Of a stretch of DNA of 64,000 bases, positions 33,062-43,960 are shown one piece after another. This DNA is from Nematopogon swammerdamellus. Taxonomy: Eukaryota; Arthropoda; Insecta; Lepidoptera; Adelidae. Below the pieces are notes generated by a model that was not told the DNA's origin, made no database searches, and saw only the letters and a program-made list of their open reading frames with translations. Every line of letters starts with the position of its first letter. Within the stretch, counting starts at the first letter, position 1. The translations under genes were made by a program, and so were the position numbers. The DNA is taken from the NCBI GenBank assembly GCA_946902875.1, contig OX336349.1, positions 13,725,891 to 13,789,890 on the forward strand, in the 5' to 3' direction.

Positions 33062-33150
33062 ATGTATATATTGTTTATTGAACACCAATTTATACAAATC
33101 AATACAATTAGACGGCTTAATGCCGTGAGGTATTCTATTTTAATAGAATT
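33062..33150 (-). mobile_element. LINE 3'-UTR tail (GAACACCAATTTAT family)
   Basis: TATTGTTTATTGAACACCAA and GGCTTAATGCCGTGAGG recur at 43861-43960 and 59110-59625. Confidence 0.7.
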
Positions 33151-33588
33151 TGGGATCTTATCAGATATAGATAATGTTAAGTTTGCCACATTTACTTCTG
33201 ATTTCGATGAAATGTAACTTTTAACACAATGTTACATTCCGCTTATTGATTACCTCAATAAATTTTGAAGGTAGTATTTTTTAAATAATTTGATAAATTC
33301 GTGTGATTTTTTTTCTAACGTAAATGGTACTGATAAAAATACATGAGCTCTCAATCTCTCTGTAGCTTGTTACCCGGAACAAGCGAGAAGTAACCCAATT
33401 GTACAGCGTCCAAGATCCAATTTGCTACAACACGACCATGTGCAATTATCCATGAGCTCCGAAAATAAAAGGTTAGCTACAAAAAAAATCCACACGTTCC
33501 GGTTTACTACCATCCCCTTCCGCTTACAGTACAGTACAGAGAAAACCCGAATAAGAAGTGTCAAGTTATGTAAAATATTCCGAATTGC
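33151..33588. other. No gene seen
   Basis: AT-rich. The + frame at 33422-33664 runs into SINE-A and is chance. Confidence 0.5.
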
Positions 33589-33977
33589 TTTTTTTTTATG
33601 GAAACTGACACGGTTGGCTACATCACCTACAACATCCGTGATGTCAGCCCATAACACCGGGTGAACAAGGTGCCATTTCATTGCTACCCTTCGATCGTGC
33701 CGGCTACACTGAACTGGACGGAAAACACAAACTATTTACACAGCCGTTTCGACCAACAACGTTACATTCAGTGCGGTGGTAGCAACCCGGGCGGGTTGAA
33801 CACTACCACCGAATAAGGTAGGAAGGGAAGGGACCTACAGTTTTACGTGGAATCCGAACCACGGTAAGCCTCAAACCGTCGAGCGGTCACCCATCCAAGT
33901 ACTGACCGCACCCAGCGTTGCTTAACAATCAATAGCAACAGTCGACTGTCTGTACCACTGAGCTATCGAGGCTGACA
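33589..33977 (-). mobile_element. SINE-A copy with composite head, near full length
   Basis: The clearest complete copy. Minus strand: GTCAGCCTCGATAGCTCAGT, TTGTTAAGCAACGCTGGGTG, CAGTACTTGGATGGGTGACC, CGTGGTTCGGATTCCACG (T-arm-like stem, box B), central module, tail CAGTTTCCATAAAAAAAA. Confidence 0.9.
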
Positions 33978-34618
33978 AAAGTATACCATGAGTTTAAGTG
34001 ACTTAAGAGTATGACTTCCAACGTCGTTCAAGTTTTGCATGGAAACATGTTAGAAAACATCATACGCTACAGGCGCTGCACAGTTTTCCATAAAAAAACT
34101 ACGTGAACCACTAAATGTGATAGGCCTGCAGGACTTTGTTAATAAATACACTACTGTAACAGTAGACAGAGAAATGTTACAGAAGACATGCGGTGGCGCA
34201 TAGTTGAAGGTAGATACAGCAGAAATGCTAGAAAACTTATGTGAAGGACATCGCAGGCTTGTTTACGCCACATATTATAAATTATTTTAATGTTTTTAAT
34301 TTTAACATTTCATAATATTATTATAATGTTATATTTAAGTAATTAGCTGTTAACTTCGCGGCAAAATTTCTACAACCATAATTAGATATTCCAGAATAAA
34401 TAAACTCCAGTGAATTGATTAGTAGAATTGTCGACGGCGGCGCACGTAGGTTTTAGATTTTCAAGTTTTATTAGTTAGGATGGTTGTTGGCATATGATTT
34501 TTCTTTAACATATTGATCAAAAACAATTTCAGTGAGCACATTTTCCAAGAGTACATTTTCAACAAAAAGTGATTTTACAATCTCTTAATAGATATTATTT
34601 GATTTATTTATTGTCTCA
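33978..34618. other. No gene seen
   Basis: AT-rich, with no repeats recognised. Confidence 0.5.
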
Positions 34619-35040
34619 TTTTTAGGGTTCCGTATCCGGTACGGGACCCTATTACTAAGCCTACGCCGTATGCCTGTCTGTCCGTCCGTCCGTCCGAGGG
34701 CTGTATCTCTTGAGCCGTAATAGGTAACCCGTTGAAATTTTCACAGAGTATGTGTTAATAAGGAATACATTTTTAACTTTTTATTATTTTTATTATTTGT
34801 TGTTACATACAAATAATAAAAATAAGAAACAGTTAAAAATTCATGGGAGTTCCCATAGAAGAAACCAAAAAGTGTATGCGCGCGCGCCATCTACTGAATA
34901 GAGCATGAATCATTTTAACTAATTATGAATTTTAACTAATATGAAGCATTTCATAAAACGCCATAGTTGACGTGAGTGGCGCTAACCATGACATGGTGAT
35001 ACGGAAACCTCGGTGCGCGAGTTCGACTCGCACTTTTTAA
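34619..35040 (+). mobile_element. Element P, near full length
   Basis: TTTTTAGGGTTCCGTATCCG at the left, GATACGGAAACCTCGG and GCGCGAGTTCGACTCGCACT at the right, with the usual internal landmarks. Confidence 0.9.
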
Positions 35041-35756
35041 TTATTGTAATTTTTTTACGTAGAATATTCTCGAATGTCAGTTCTCACTTAAAATATTGCC
35101 CACCAATCATTTCTTCTAGGTCTACTCTTATGTGTTTCTATTCTATGGTTGGAGTAATTATGTCCGGATTAGAATAATATTTCATCCGCATTCGTTATTC
35201 TGATCGAAATCTTCGAGGCAGCGGCAAATATTCAAATGTGGGCCATAAATTTAAGGGTTTTATCAAATAAATTAGCGCTTAAAGTTGTCGGCCGGCGTTA
35301 CTAATTTAAACAGAATCAGTTTATATTCAGGTTTAAACTTGATATGAAATACACATATTTTTGTCTGGCAGAAATGTATACTGAAATGCGTTCACATTCT
35401 GCTCTGTAGGAAATTGTTTAAAATGCAAAATAGCTCGCTGGGAAACAATTGAATTACATTTACAGTATTATTTATTTAAATATAAATTCCTAGGAGAAAT
35501 TTAAAAGGTACATAAGTAATTGGAATAATACACAAAAAAATATACATAAGTGTCCGCGCAGTAATGAAGGTATGGAACACTAAAAGGGGAGACTATTATG
35601 TGAAACTGAATAACTGTAATGGTAGGACGCTTTGCCGTGAAGACATGTTTTAGGGTTCCGTAGGCAGCGAGGCTGGCAGGAACCCTGAGGAATTGTTATG
35701 CCGAATCGTAGATTGTGTTAAGTACTATATTCAATTTTACGTCAAATGTAAATTGA
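35041..35756. other. No gene seen; small element P end
   Basis: 35651-35690 (TTAGGGTTCCGTAGGCAGCG ... GGAACCCTGAGG) is a mini fold-back made of element P ends. The rest is unassigned. Confidence 0.5.
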
Positions 35757-35940
35757 ATTGGATGTAAGATGGCCGCATAGCAGCCTCGGTTGTGTTCTCC
35801 TCTAGTAGCCAGCAATCGATGGAGGTCTTCAGTATGGCACCTACCTTCTCGGAGGTGATATTGGCTGGTCGGAGCATGTGCTTTGGCCCCTCCGACTCAG
35901 CATGTATCCAGTGTACCCACACTGGATTACATAAAAAAAA
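35757..35940 (+). mobile_element. SINE-B, 5'-truncated
   Basis: GATGTAAGATGGCCGCATAG, TCGGAGGTGATATTGGCTGG and tail CTGGATTACATAAAAAAAAT. The head and central module are missing. The minus frame across it is chance. Confidence 0.8.
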
Positions 35941-36469
35941 TGCATCCCGAATTTTTGCACCAAAAACTAGAAAATGAGTTTTAGAGAAGCTGAAATTCGC
36001 GAGCGAGCGACACTCGAATATATTCCTAGAAAATTGGTGCGGTTGATTACTATGCACCGTGCGACGCGCGACGCGGAGAGAAGCGCGCGCCAAGTAACGC
36101 AACTTACGCCACAAAGCACGTCCTTCACTCAATGAGCATTTCACTCCCGTACTGATTTTCCGCTGCTATCTTGTCACAGCTGCCAAGTGCGAGTCGAACT
36201 CGCGCACCGACGTTTCCGTACCACCACGTGATTGGTCACGTTTAATTATGTGTTGTTTTACTTTAGAGTTTGCACCATAACCACACAAAGTTTAACGCTT
36301 ATAAGTATTGCCGTTTTCACGATAGAGCAAAAAAAAAATTTTTTTTTAAATGATTATCTTTTATGGGAACCCCCTGTGCCCCTGAATGTTTTACTTTTTA
36401 TTTTTGTATTATTTATAGGACATTCCCCATAATAACACATATTCTGTGAAAATTTCAACCCGCTACCTA

Positions 36470-37217
36470 CATACATATACATACATATCACACACGCTGA
36501 ATCCAGACAATCGGGGTTAGCAGAGTAATCGGTGTTGTGCTTTTTTTTTATTTTTTATTGACAGCGCGACATACGGCGGCGAGCCACCCATAAGGTGTCT
36601 AACGACGTCCATGGACATTCGGCCGTATGCGGGGGTTGCGAATGCCATGCCGGCCTGACAGGTGCCCATTTACGCCCCTCTTGAAGGACCTGAGACTGTA
36701 CTTGGGGGGAAATATATGGGCAGGGAGAGCGTTCCAGAGTTTACCGGTTCTGTAGAGGAAAGCTCTGCAGAATCGGTTGGTACGCATCCGCGGTAAGTCC
36801 AGCGTGTAGGGATGCAATCCCTGCCCAGTGTGCGTGGTGCGAAGGTGGAAAGGGGACGGCGGGATCGCATTAAACAGCTCCTCCGAGCACTCCCCATGGA
36901 ATAAGCGATAGAACACACTTAGGGAGCCGACATCCCTACGGTGTTGCAGTGGTTCTAGATCGCAGGACACTTCGGGGTCACCCACTAGTGCTGCAAGAAC
37001 TCTGGTAAATTATAGCACAACACCGACCACCACGTTTCGCAAAGTATTCAAACAAGATTCAATCGATCAAGCAGCAAGTAAGGCACGAAGACCCACCTGC
37101 TGCATGACTCGGTGGAAGTACCGTGCCAAGGTGAGAGCTGGCGAACCTGTCGCCCTTTAACACGGCATCTTGTCCTTATCCCTTAGTCGCCTTTTACGAC
37201 ATGCATGGTGAGGGATG
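36470..37217 (-). mobile_element. SINE-C inside element P, with 11-bp target duplication
   Basis: CCCGCTACCTA occurs at 36459-36469 and 37218-37228. On minus the insert reads H3 head (ATGTCGTAAAAGGCGACTAA) to 3' end CAGCGTGTGTGATATGTATG with a TATG tail. It is itself interrupted at 36542-36987. Confidence 0.9.
36542..36987 (-). pseudogene. LINE-Y ORF2 C-terminus inside SINE-C
   Basis: The minus frame (36599-36985) has SVFYRLFHGECSEELFNAIP, HLRTTHTGQGLHPYTLDLPR, FCRAFLYRTGKLWNALPAHI and SFKRGVNGHLSGRHGIRNPR, then a stop and the 3' end with a T-run on +. 5'-truncated. Flanked by GTGCT (36537-36541 and 36988-36992). The frame is intact, so insertion may be recent. Confidence 0.9.
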
Positions 37218-37322
37218 CCCGCTACCTATTACGGTTCAGAAGATATTTTAAAGGTAGGACAGGCGGACAGACGGACGGACGGACAGACGGCGCGGCGTAG
37301 GCTTAGTAATAGGGTTCCGTAC

Positions 37323-38079
37323 AAAGTAGCAAGTTGTACACAACGTATGCGTTTAAAAATGTTTCTTCAATTTTTTCATGAAGGAAAATATGATTTAAAA
37401 ATGAATTATTTGGTGACATGGTTTGGTATATACACCTGGTACCTAGGTATATACACCCGTGAGTTCATGTCTAGCGGAACTAGCGAAGTACGCTCTTAGG
37501 TACAACATTTTTAGATGCGTTTTTTTATTTACTTTATAATAAGTGAGGAACTACATACTTAGATACCTACTCAGGTTTTGAAGAAACACAACTAAATAAA
37601 TAAATATATTATTTTTATAATAATTTTTTTTTTTACTCTCCTCAAAAATAATAATATGTATTTGTTTTATATTTACTCCCTACATCGAAAATGTATATTT
37701 TTTTTTATAGTCCAGGGCACAATATTTTTTTAGAATATTGTTAGAATAATTTAGGTACATATAAAAGACTCAGCATAGACCATATATGTATATGAAGAAA
37801 ATATTCAGCTACCGACGAACGGAAAGCACACATTGTTACATCTTTAGCGATTTAAAAATGTAAAATTTCAAACTTGGCTATCATGTACTTGACGTACCAA
37901 GATAGGCTTGAATGCCTTAGAGAGAATAGAAGAATTTTATTGAGAACCGAACATGCGACAGATGGTGTTGCATTTTACCAACGAACGTGCTACCACCTAG
38001 ATAGATACTTCCGTTGCATAGCGGTGATCTGAATCTCAAACTGTGACAAAGATTTGTATCGACGATATAAGATAAAGTA
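37323..38079. other. No gene seen
   Basis: AT-rich. A short ATATACACC(T/C)G tandem lies at 37427-37460. Confidence 0.5.
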
Positions 38080-38272
38080 CCGTAGGTCCCATCCGAAACC
38101 GACGAGCGTGCATGAAAAAACGTTCTCATAATATGTGTATGGAAGAGACTTCAGACGTGTGTCAGCGCCGACAATGTGCCAGGCAAAATTGTGGGACGTA
38201 TGGCACTTCCTTGTCTCTGCCGACCCCATTAGGGAACCGCTGTGACGTTACGAAAGTATGTATGTATAAAAT
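38080..38272 (+). pseudogene. LINE-X C-terminal relic and 3' end
   Basis: GACGAGCGTGCATGAAAAAA, TATGGAAGAGACTTCAGACG and GTCTCTGCCGACCCCATTAG follow the order of the minisatellite unit and its 3' flank, ending in GTATGTATGTA. Frames are broken. Confidence 0.65.
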
Positions 38273-40192
38273 AGAGGAACTTCTGCCCTGAACAAAACTC
38301 ATCGTACAACGTAGCATAAGTAGCTATGTATTCGCCAAGACGCGTCTTTTGACACCCCACTTATCCACGTAGCCTTCTGGGGCACAAACGCGATGTCACA
38401 CTCCCAGCTTAAAAGAGGCCTGTCTGTTAAAAATCATTTCCAATGAATAAACATGACAATAAACAATAGAGCAGTTAGTAAACAAAGGTCATTGGGCACA
38501 ATCCGACCCAATTTGTGAAGGTTTGCCTACAGAAACAAAATTACTTTTAAATTAATAAGTTATATCCCACTTTTCATTTTAAGTAAATATTATTAAAAAA
38601 AAAAACCATGGGAATAAAATATAACAAGTGATTTAAAAGTTGAAGATATTTATTGCAAAGAACAAATTCATAGAATTTAAATGAAGGAAATGTATTAAAA
38701 AACACCATGCGTACAACAAAGAGGTATTATGTACTAGCGTACTAGAGTTGATGGAATAGAATAAATCTTATAAATAAAACGATAAATCTTTTTTTTACAA
38801 ATACAGAATTTTATTTTATCTATCATGAACAATTTGTCGAAATTCTCTACACTATTTTATTTCTGTAGATTCTGGGTATATTTTTCGTACTAAGTGAGAT
38901 AGTCCGCGGCGAGCGTACTGGGTACACTTGGCGTCGGCAGAGACGGGGCTTCGGCGGACTTTTCAGAAATTTATTTTTTGTAGGTTTTCTGGATATTAAT
39001 TTTAGATTAGTTTTAGTTTTAGTGTATTAGTGTATAGTTGTATTTTGTATGTAAACATTATACATTTAACTTGTCAATGATATTGTTTATAAGTCTTATC
39101 TGTATAAGATAGTACGATTGAACCTGTAGATATTAATCAAGTTGAAATAAACCTCAGTAATTCTAAGATACAGAATTTAATTTTCTGTCTAATTCCCATT
39201 ATTTATGGTAATGCGACCTATATATTCTTAAACCAGAGATATAATTATGTCGAAACATCCCACATCAATTAATTTCTGTAGGTCGTGGGTAAATTTTTCA
39301 TACTTTTAAGTGTCCAATGACCTTTAATGATCTGAATGTCGCGGCTGCAGCGTTGGCGGTAGGAGTACACAGTATCTGCCTGCGGCTTATAACGGGCTGC
39401 TGCAGTGTAATGCGGTGCGTTCTCTACCGCAATAGCTGTTGTTGCAGCGCCTCCGCCTCCGCGCCGCCGCGCCGCGTACCGCTCGCGCTGCGTAGAGCTT
39501 TCAGTGGTTACGCGCGGTGAACTAGTCCCCAACCGCACCCCCAACGTGACGACATGTGACTGTTTGACAAGTCTTTATACAGGCTGTTGTAACGGCCACT
39601 ACATTAAATTTAGGAAATGATTATTGGGATCAATAGTAAAAAAAAAGTCAAATAACGTTTTTCTGAATTACCTTTAAATAAAAAGTTACAGTTTTCATAC
39701 AAACTAATTGATTTATTTAGTGTAAAAGGATCTAATGTCTAATGTTCTGCATGAACGCGGGAATGAAAGGCGCGCGGTGAGTGAGCGAGCAGGGACGAGT
39801 GCGCGGAGAGAGGAGATGCGCGGCGGAGGCGCGGCGTGAGTTTTCGACCCCGACCGTTCCCGCGCAAGCACTCTCCCTCCGCGCGCGTAAATTTAAAAAA
39901 TTTATATCTTCAAAATAGACACTTTAGAGAAAAACTTTATTTACTTTTTTGTCTCGGAAAAACATGAGGATTGCGCTGGCGAAATTAATGTACTGGTCGT
40001 TACAACATCCTGTATAGTCCTGACCATTGAGTTAGAGGTTGTACTAGAGGAAACACTAAGGGCAAGTACTTTCGCCTCATCGAAGTGAGTTGACTAACAA
40101 ACTTCCTGTCAGTCGACTCCCGGCGGCCGTCGATGTTAGTCGTGTGTGTGATATGATAATGTGAATACCGAGCCGAGCTACAAGTCGACAAC
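38273..40192. other. No gene; two CpG-rich blocks before the THAP exon
   Basis: CG-dense patches at about 39330-39540 (GCGCCGCCGCGCCGCGTACC) and 39760-39885 (GGCGCGCGGTGAGTGAGCGA) stand out in AT-rich DNA about 0.3-0.9 kb upstream of the THAP ATG. Opposed frames at 39269-39544 are compositional. Promoter function is inference. Confidence 0.45.
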
Positions 40193-40266
40193 ATGTCGTG
40201 TGTTTTTCGATACTGCCATAACAATAGCGTGAACACATCAAAATCTAAAGGAACAACATTCCACAA
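40193..40266 (+). CDS. THAP zinc-finger N-terminal exon (partial)
   Basis: An ATG at 40193 opens MSCVFRYCHNNSVNTSKSKG then TTFH, followed by AA|GTAAGT at 40266/40267 (phase 2). C-x4-C plus FH ending at the donor is the same layout as the exon at 5688-5767, so the two genes share intron position and phase. The second half-domain is not visible; the fold-back element begins 450 bp downstream, inside the would-be first intron. The ATG, frame and donor are seen directly; THAP is inferred from half a domain. It could be a host gene or a transposase-type gene. Confidence 0.65.
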
Positions 40267-40356
40267 GTAAGTAAGACGCTTCTTTTACTACAATTTGTTT
40301 GCCAAAATAATTTACATTATTACCTAATGGCCGCCATGCCACTGCGCCAATGCGCA

Positions 40357-40716
40357 TAACAGCGCTGCAGCGTTAATAGACGGTCGCTATTGTTTTTACT
40401 ATGCGTGCGTGGAACAGCGCACAAGCATTTAGCTTCAATGCTTACAAAGTAAACTTCGCGCGAAGCGAGACACTAAATACGGGCTGTGCTACAGTGCGAG
40501 CGAGAGTTGTAGATTCATGATTATTCCTACCCCTAACCCTATTCGTTCCGCAAACGCCGTGCGCGACGAAATTCAGCGCTGCACATCGTTAGACGATCGC
40601 TATTTATTTTAATACTGGTGCTGCATGCAGCGTTTATATTTAGCTTCACAGCTGCTTAATACCCCGATTCATTCCACAAACTCCGCCTACTTACCAATAC
40701 TGATGGCCCGTCTGTG
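40357..40716 (+). repeat. ~214-bp direct repeat, two copies
   Basis: CAGCGCTGCA followed by TTAATAGACGGTCGCTATT (40360) and TCGTTAGACGATCGCTATTT (40573) mark two diverged copies. A third starts at 45813 on the far side of the fold-back element. Confidence 0.7.
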
Positions 40717-43584
40717 TTATAGTCCGGTCGCCCGTAGAACATTCATATTACCAAAAAGGTTACCGCTTGGCTTGGTGAAATTGTTATAAATTACGGCATT
40801 TTAAACACAAAAACCCAAGTCTTAAAGATCGCGAATGGGCGCAACCGTATTCGGTGACAAGTCGAAAATCGCCAAAAATGTCGGTAAATTACTTTTTGAG
40901 GTTACCGATTCTTTTCACTATAGTTATGTTCTCCAGCTTATTTCAATTACCACACGTCATCGTAAGACCATGGCAAGTGGGCATACACTGGTTTAAGACC
41001 ACATGAAGTCAGCCGATTTTGACGTTAAATTACTTTTTGAGGTTACCGCTTCAAATTTATACAGCAGCTAATAGACCCTCTGTACAAACCACATACCCAT
41101 TTTAAGACCCTTTCTGTGGGCGCTTTAGATTTTAAGACCCATTTTGTCGGCGAAGAAAAATTGAAAAAAATTGTATTAAAGTACGTAAATACATACATAA
41201 TGTACATAACACACGCTGTATTCCGACAATCAGGGTAAGCAGAGTAATCGGCGTTGTGCTGCAAGTACACCTATAAGTCCTGTCGCCCGTAGAACATTCA
41301 TATTACCAAAAAGGTTACCGCTTGGCTATGTGAAATTGTTATAAATTACGCCATTTTAAACACAAAAGCCCAAATCCGAAAGATCGCAAATGGGCGCAAC
41401 CATATTCGGTGACAAGTCGAAAATTTCCAAAAAATTCAGTAATTTACTTTTCGAGGTTACCGCTTCTTTTCACTGTAGTTATGTTCTCCAGCTTATTTCA
41501 ATTACCACAGGTCATCGTAAGACCATGGCATGTGGGCTTACACTGATTTAAGAACACATGAAGTCAGCCGATTATGACGATAATTTACTTTTTGAGGTTA
41601 CCGCTTCAAATTTATACAGCAGCTAATAGACCCTCTGTACAAACCACATACCCATTTTAAGACCCTTTCTGTGGGCGCTTTAGATTTTAAGACCCATTTT
41701 GTCGGCGAAGAAAAATTTAAAAAAATTGTTTTAAAGTACGTAAATACATACATAATGTACATACCACACGCTGTATTCCGACAATCAGGGTAAGCAGAGT
41801 AATCGGCGTTGTGCTGCAAGTACACCTATAAGTCCTGTCGCCCGTAGAACATTCATATTACCAAAAAGGTTACCGCTTGGCTATGTGAAATTGTTATAAA
41901 TTACGCCATTTTAAACACAAAAGCCCAAATCCGAAAGATCGCAAATGGGCGCAACCATATTCGGTGACAAGTCGAAAATTTCCAAAAATTTCAGTAATTT
42001 ACTTTTTGAGGTTACCGCTTCTTTTCACTGTTGTTATGTTCTCCAGCTTATTTCAATTACCACACGTCATCGTAAGACCATGGCAAGTGGGCATACACTG
42101 ATTTAAGACCACATGAAGTCAGCCGATTATGACGATAATTTACTTTTTGAGGTTACCGCTTCAAATTTATACAGCAGCTAATAGACCCTCTGTACAAACC
42201 ACATACCTATTTTAAGACCCTTTCTGTGGGCGCTTTAGATTTTAAGACCCATTTTGTCGGCGAAGAAAAATTTCAAAAAATGGTATTAAAGTACGTAAAT
42301 ACATACATAATGTACATACCACACGCTGCATTCCGACAATCAGGGTAAGCAGAGTAATCGGCGTTGTGCTGCAAGTACACCTAGTCCTGTCGCTCATAGA
42401 ACATATATTACCAAAAAGGTTACCGCTTGGCTATGTGAAATTGTTATAAATTACGCCATTTTAAATACTAAAACCCAAATCTGAAAGATCGCAAATGGGC
42501 GCAACCATATTCGGGACAAGTCAAAAATCTCCAAAAATTTCAGTAATTTACTTTTCGAGGTTACCGCTTCTTCTCACTGTAGTTATGTTCTCCAGCTTAT
42601 TTCAATTACCACACGTCATCGTAAGACCATGGCAAGTGGGCATACACTGATTTAAGACCACATGAAGTCAGCCGATTTTTAAGATAATTTACTTTTTGAG
42701 GTTACCGCTTCAAATTTATATAGCAGCTAATAGACCCTTTGTACAAACCACATACCCATTTTAAGACCCTTTCTGTGGGCGCTTTTGATTTTTAGACCCA
42801 TTTTGTCGGCGAAGAAAAATTTCAAAAAATGGTATTAACGTACGTAAATACATACATAATGTACATACCACACGCTGCATTCCGACAAACAGGGTAAGCA
42901 GAGTAATCGGCGTTGTGCTGCAAGTACACCTATTCCTCTCGCCCGTAGAACATTTTAGGTTAGAGCTTAGTTTTTGTTTTGTTAAGAAGCGTCGTGACTC
43001 GCCGCGGTACATTCGTTAGGAGAGCTCGTTCGAAATTCCTAAAATTTGAGTTTTACTTATTTGTATAAATACGAGTAAACTTAGTTTCTTTGTAAAATAT
43101 GAACTTATACGAATAAGCTAACCAATTTCTGACGACACATCGTCTGGCAAACGAATTCTTCTATATTTGGTTGGACAAACACTTTTTACACTTATTCAAA
43201 CATTTTTCTGTAAAATTTAAAATAATTCCAGCTTGCGAACCTGCACCGATATGTCTTTCCACTCATTGTTAGAAAAAATTACACATTATTTAACCGTAGG
43301 TAAAACTTACAAAGGTCGGCGGCATCTAGTTTCACTAAATTTACATCACTGCGGGCGGAGTACGCGTGCGGTGCGCGGTGCGACTGATGGTGCGACGTCG
43401 CATCGCAAAAATCTACGACGTAGTTTTAGGTAAAGTGCGATAATGCGACGTTGCATTGCAGTAATTTCCACATGAGCGCGGGTGGCGAGATGAATGACGA
43501 ACGTTGTAGTGCTCCTATATTCTATTGCATGGTAATACAATATAGTATCAATACAAGGTTTATATTATAAGAGAACGTTTATAC

Positions 43585-43860
43585 CAGCTCCACTGCATCT
43601 CTCCCCGTGCATGTCGTAAAAGGGATAAGGGCAAGAAGCCGTGCTCAAGGGCGACAGGGTAGGCACCTCTCACCCTGGCACAGTCCTTCCATCATGCAGC
43701 AGGTGGGTTTTTGTGCTTACTTTCTGCTCGATCGTTATCTTGTTCGATTACTTTGCTAAACCTTCGGTGTTGAGCTATAATTTATCGGTGTTCTTGCAGC
43801 ACAACGCCCATTACTCTTCTTACCCGGATTGTCGGAATACAGCGTGTGGTATGTACATGT
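43585..43860 (+). mobile_element. SINE-C in the FB1 spacer
   Basis: CTGCATCTCTCCCCGTGCAT, GGGCGACAGGGTAGGC, ATCATGCAGCAGGTGGG, and the end TTGTCGGAATACAGCGTGTG with a TATG tail. Confidence 0.8.
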
Positions 43861-43960
43861 ATATGTATATATTCTTTATTGAACACCAATTTATAAAAAT
43901 TAGGTACAACAGGCGAGCTTAATGCCGCGAGACATTCTATTCTAACTAACCTAAATAATC
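43861..43960 (-). mobile_element. LINE 3'-UTR tail in the FB1 spacer
   Basis: TTCTTTATTGAACACCAATT and GGCGAGCTTAATGCCGCG match 59110-59182 and 59583-59625. Confidence 0.7.

Larger units (their letters stand above)
36182..37322 (-). mobile_element. Element P interrupted by a nested pair of retroelements
   Basis: Left part 36182-36469 (AAGTGCGAGTCGAACTCGCG to CCCGCTACCTA) and right part 37218-37322 (CCCGCTACCTATTACGG to AGGGTTCCGTAC) make one minus-strand element P once the 748-bp insert is removed. Confidence 0.9.

Noticed and set aside
33870..33960. 5S rRNA gene
   Set aside because: Only the internal-control-region-like part is present, within a SINE repeated several times.
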